Source of the DNA: Acidobacteriota bacterium
GTDB taxonomy: Bacteria > Acidobacteriota > Polarisedimenticolia > Gp22-AA2
Assembly: GCA_027297005.1 (NCBI GenBank)
Contig: JAPUIN010000239.1
Coordinates: forward strand, 1 to 7,292
Length of the DNA: 7,292 nucleotides
Direction of reading: 5' to 3'
A model generated the notes under the pieces. It had not been told where the DNA came from and searched no databases. It saw only the letters and a program-made list of their open reading frames with translations. Each line of letters opens with the position of its first letter. The first letter of the stretch is position 1. Of the stretch, positions 4,657 through 7,292 are shown one piece after another. A program made the position numbers and the translations under genes.

Positions 4657-5130
4657 ATGGGCCAACGCGTTTCCCCCAAGTTCGTCATCGCAATATCCCT
4701 GCTTGTTGTCGGCCTCGTGGTCCTGTTCGGGGTCGGACTGAAGGGCTCTCTCGTCTATTACCTGACCGTCAGCGAATTTCTCGACGGAAACGTTTCGCAC
4801 GATCTCGGCGAAAATTTCCGCATCAACGGGAACGTCGTTCCCGGATCGATCGAGAAGGAGCCGAGCGGCCTCGAAGCGCGTTTCCTGATGAGCGATGGCC
4901 ACAGGGAGCTGCCGGTCGTTTACTCCAAGGAGACGCCCGATACCTTCGTCGACGGATCGGAGGTCGTCGTCGAGGGTTCCCTGGGTGCGGACGGGGTCTT
5001 CGTGGCGCACACCCTCCTGGCCAAGTGCCCGTCCAAGTACGAATCCGAGAACCGCGACGAGAACTACAACCAGGCCGGACCGTCCTACCCCGTCACCGGG
5101 TCGTCCGATCCGGGCTCATCCTCCCCTTGA
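4657..5130 (+). CDS. ccmE: Periplasmic heme chaperone CcmE, cysteine (CxxxY) type
   Basis: This 157-residue protein has one N-terminal membrane anchor (about 8-28) and a periplasmic OB-fold domain. Recognisable CcmE elements are YYLTVSEFL (34-42), FRINGNVVPGSI (54-65), LPVVYSKETPDTFVDGSEVV (85-104), VEGSLGADGVFVAHTLLAKC (105-124). CcmE binds heme covalently and hands it to CcmF for attachment to apocytochromes c. In most bacteria the heme is held by His in an HxxxY motif of the form KHDENY. Here the equivalent site is KCPSKY (123-128), with Cys124 and Tyr128, as in the cysteine-type CcmE known from Desulfovibrio and some archaea. Shortly after it, RDENY (133-137) resembles the classical motif with His changed to Arg. 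The Ser/Pro-rich tail (140-157) is probably disordered. The gene is first in the operon and has a GGGAG ribosome site; ccmF follows after 29 nt. Confidence 0.93.
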   Translation: MGQRVSPKFVIAISLLVVGLVVLFGVGLKGSLVYYLTVSEFLDGNVSHDLGENFRINGNVVPGSIEKEPSGLEARFLMSDGHRELPVVYSKETPDTFVDGSEVVVEGSLGADGVFVAHTLLAKCPSKYESENRDENYNQAGPSYPVTGSSDPGSSSP

Positions 5131-5159
5131 CCACAATCCAGTGAACGCCGCCTGACACG

Positions 5160-7151
5160 ATGGCCGATTTCGGAGCCCTCTGCCTGCTGATCGCCCTGGC
5201 GACCGCCGCCTGGGCCGCACTCTCCTCTTACAACGGCTGGCGCTCGCAGTCGGGCGAGCTGATTCTGAGCGGTGAGCGGGCCGCCATTGCCACCTGGTCC
5301 CTCGTCGCGATGGCGGTTATCGCGCTGGAAATCTGCATCTTCACCGACCGGTTCGATCTGGAATACGTCGCCTCATACTCCAACAGGGACCTCTCTCCGG
5401 TCTACAAGATCTCGGCACTGTGGGCCGGGCAGTCGGGCTCGATCCTGTTCTGGTTGTTCATTCTCGTTTCGTACGCCGGCGTCGTCGTGCTGCTGAACCG
5501 GCGACGGAATCGCGCCCTCATGCCCCTGGTGACGACGACGATGTCCGCCGTTTCGATCTTCTTTCTGATTCTGGTGAACTTCATGACGCGCCCGTTCGTG
5601 CGGCTGACCTTCATGCCGATCGACGGGAACGGCATGAACCCGCAGCTGCAGAACCCGTTCATGGCGATCCACCCTCCCTGTCTGTACCTCGGCTACGTCG
5701 GCCTCACGGTCCCGTTCGCCTTTGCGCTCGCCGCGCTCATCACCGGGCGGCTCGACGACACCTGGTTCCGGACGACCCGCCGCTTCACCATCCTGTCGTG
5801 GTTCATCCTGGGGACCGGGATCCTGCTCGGCAGCTGGTGGGCCTACGTCGAGCTCGGCTGGGGCGGCTACTGGGCGTGGGATCCGGTCGAGAACGCGTCG
5901 ATCCTTCCCTGGCTGACCTGCACCGCTTTCCTGCACTCGGTGATGATCGAGGAGCGCAAGAAGATGCTGCGGGTGTGGAATCTCTCGCTCGTGATCATGA
6001 GCTTCCTGCTGGCGATCCTCGGCACGTTCATCACCCGCAGCGGCGTGATTTCGTCGGTACACTCATTCACCAAGTCCGACATCGGCCCGCTCTTTGCCGG
6101 GTTCCTGGGCCTCTGCTTTCTGGTGTCCGTCGGCCTGCTTCTCTACAGGCTTCCGGATCTGAAGAGCACGGTGCGGCTCGATTCGTTCGTATCGCGCGAG
6201 AGCACGTTCCTGTTCAACAATCTCCTGCTCGTCGGAGCCGCGTTCGCCATTCTCTGGGGGACCATCTTCCCGATCCTGTCGGAGGCGGTGCGCGGTGTGA
6301 AGATCACGGTCGGACCGCCTTTCTTCAACGAGGTGACCATCCCGATCGCCCTCGCCCTGATCACCCTGAGCGGCATCTGCCCCCTCATCCCATGGCGACG
6401 CGCATCCCCCCGCAGGGTGTTCGACAAATTGCGCGTGCCGCTTTCGGTGCTCGCCGTCGTGATCGCCGGCCTGCTTCTGGGCGGCCTTCGTGACGTGTAC
6501 GCGCTCGTCTCACTCACGCTCTGCGGGTTCGTCATCGCCACGATCTTCATGGAATTCTACGGGGGGGCGCGGGCGCGCCGAAAGGCGACCGGGGAGACTC
6601 CGGTGGGCGCCCTGCTGGCGCTCGTCGATCGCAACAAGCGCCGTTACGGCGGCTTCACGGTACACCTTGGATTCATTCTGATCGTCGTCGGCGTCACCGG
6701 CTCGTCGATCTTCCAGCAGGAGGCGGTCGCCACGATCGCTCCCGGGGAGACGTTCACGGCTGGGCCCTACACCCTCCGGTTCGAAGAGATCGCGCGCCAC
6801 GACACCCCCAATTTCGAGTTTCACGGCGCCCGCACGACAGTTCTGCGGGGGGACGAGCAGGTCGGCACGCTGGTGCCCGGGCAGAATTTCTATCGCGCCG
6901 GACAGGATCCCTCGACCGAGGTCGACATCCACCACACCCTGCGTGACGACCTCTACCTGATCTTCCTCGGCCTCGATCCGCAGACCGGGCGGGTCACTCT
7001 GAAGGCCTACGTCAACCCACTCATCAACTGGATCTGGATCGGTGGCAGCGTGATGGTGCTCGGATCCTGGTTCGCCATACTCCCCGATCTGCGCGATCGC
7101 AAGAGTAATTCCGAGGCACGCCTGCGGGAAATGGAGCGCGATGCGGTGTGA
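5160..7151 (+). CDS. ccmF: Cytochrome c heme lyase subunit CcmF
   Basis: This 663-residue polytopic membrane protein is close to the E. coli CcmF length. It takes heme from holo-CcmE and ligates it to the CxxCH motif of secreted apocytochromes. The WWD domain reads GSWWAYVELGWGGYWAW and continues into DPVENASILPWL (224-252). The four conserved His residues are present: H171 (MAIHPP, periplasmic), H259 (TAFLHS, transmembrane), H301 (SSVHSF, periplasmic) and H502 (TVHLG, transmembrane), matching E. coli H173, H261, H303 and H491. The first loop includes LWAGQSGSILFW (87-98). A large periplasmic segment lies around residues 520-615, before the last membrane helix. No strong Shine-Dalgarno precedes the ATG, so translation may depend partly on ccmE. 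The final 11 bp overlap the next gene. CcmF itself looks standard, which contrasts with its atypical CcmE and CcmH partners. Confidence 0.96.
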   Translation: MADFGALCLLIALATAAWAALSSYNGWRSQSGELILSGERAAIATWSLVAMAVIALEICIFTDRFDLEYVASYSNRDLSPVYKISALWAGQSGSILFWLFILVSYAGVVVLLNRRRNRALMPLVTTTMSAVSIFFLILVNFMTRPFVRLTFMPIDGNGMNPQLQNPFMAIHPPCLYLGYVGLTVPFAFALAALITGRLDDTWFRTTRRFTILSWFILGTGILLGSWWAYVELGWGGYWAWDPVENASILPWLTCTAFLHSVMIEERKKMLRVWNLSLVIMSFLLAILGTFITRSGVISSVHSFTKSDIGPLFAGFLGLCFLVSVGLLLYRLPDLKSTVRLDSFVSRESTFLFNNLLLVGAAFAILWGTIFPILSEAVRGVKITVGPPFFNEVTIPIALALITLSGICPLIPWRRASPRRVFDKLRVPLSVLAVVIAGLLLGGLRDVYALVSLTLCGFVIATIFMEFYGGARARRKATGETPVGALLALVDRNKRRYGGFTVHLGFILIVVGVTGSSIFQQEAVATIAPGETFTAGPYTLRFEEIARHDTPNFEFHGARTTVLRGDEQVGTLVPGQNFYRAGQDPSTEVDIHHTLRDDLYLIFLGLDPQTGRVTLKAYVNPLINWIWIGGSVMVLGSWFAILPDLRDRKSNSEARLREMERDAV

Positions 7152-7292
7152 AGCGGCCGGCCTCCTGCTCGGACTGCTGATGGTTGCCTCCCCCGCGCTC
7201 GCGCGGGCGGAGGAGCCGTCGGAGCAGCACGCCATCGAGTCGAGGCTGATGTGCTATTGCGGCTGCGCCAACCTGAGCATCCGCATCTGCAC
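7141..7292 (+). CDS. ccmH: CcmH-family cytochrome c biogenesis protein, 3' truncated by window edge
   Basis: The first 50 complete codons are present. An N-terminal signal sequence (about 5-23, ending SPALARA) is followed by the Cys-rich core LMCYCGCANLSIRIC (36-50) with C38, C40, C42 and C50. CcmH proteins are membrane-anchored periplasmic thiol-redox factors that keep the apocytochrome CxxCH cysteines reduced and work with CcmF. The usual motif is LRCxxCQ with CxxC; here the cysteines are spaced C-x-C-x-C, with no CxxC in the visible part. The ATG lies within the last codons of ccmF (11-bp overlap) with GGAG (7133-7136) 4 nt upstream, indicating coupled expression. The assignment rests on operon position, the signal peptide and the Cys-rich start; the transmembrane part lies beyond the edge. 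Confidence 0.8.
   Translation, partial: MRCEAAGLLLGLLMVASPALARAEEPSEQHAIESRLMCYCGCANLSIRIC

Noticed and set aside
5373..6493. Long open frames on both strands inside ccmF
   Set aside because: Low-complexity Arg/Pro/His-rich translations typical of out-of-frame GC-rich DNA; ccmF is unambiguous here.

Overview
This is a GC-rich bacterial chromosomal segment with tightly packed housekeeping and envelope genes. No rRNA, tRNA, insertion sequence, phage gene or CRISPR array is visible. The GreA variant, the CxxxY form of CcmE, the HEAT protein with a W-x-x-WW tail and the polyprenyl-phosphate glycosyltransferases together suggest an uncultured Acidobacteriota-like or former-deltaproteobacterial lineage. 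That placement is inference from protein style only.

Layout. (1) At the left edge is the first 16 codons of a minus-strand gene, possibly a DUF362 protein. (2) A minus-strand UbiA-family prenyltransferase of the decaprenyl-phosphate phosphoribosyltransferase (DPPR synthase) type is divergent from a plus-strand family 2 glycosyltransferase. The glycosyltransferase appears to be translated from a leaderless mRNA. (3) A minus-strand operon greA - HEAT-repeat lipoprotein - xdhC follows, its genes joined by a 4-bp ATGA overlap and a 1-nt gap. The xdhC 3' end overlaps the glycosyltransferase 3' end by 59 bp in convergent orientation. (4) About 500 bp of non-coding DNA separates greA from the next operon and is rich in structure. 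It holds promoters in both directions, an AT-rich patch with competing inverted repeats, a strong GAAA-loop hairpin with a T tract on the greA strand, and a perfect 8-bp dyad around the -35 box of the rightward promoter. (5) A plus-strand cytochrome c maturation operon, ccmE - ccmF - ccmH (ccmH cut by the window edge), completes the window.

How the genes work together. CcmE carries heme in the periplasm, CcmF is the membrane heme-ligation subunit, and CcmH is the thiol-handling partner. CcmE has Cys instead of His as its predicted heme-binding residue, and the CcmH start shows a C-x-C-x-C cluster rather than CxxC. The system is therefore a Ccm variant in two of its parts. The UbiA/GT2 pair probably builds polyprenyl-phosphate-linked sugars for the envelope. 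The greA operon combines a transcription elongation factor with an exported HEAT protein and a molybdoenzyme maturation chaperone, a grouping with no obvious shared pathway.

The least explained parts are the greA-ccmE intergenic region, where a terminated greA leader or small RNA is plausible, and the unusual cysteine motifs of the Ccm proteins.
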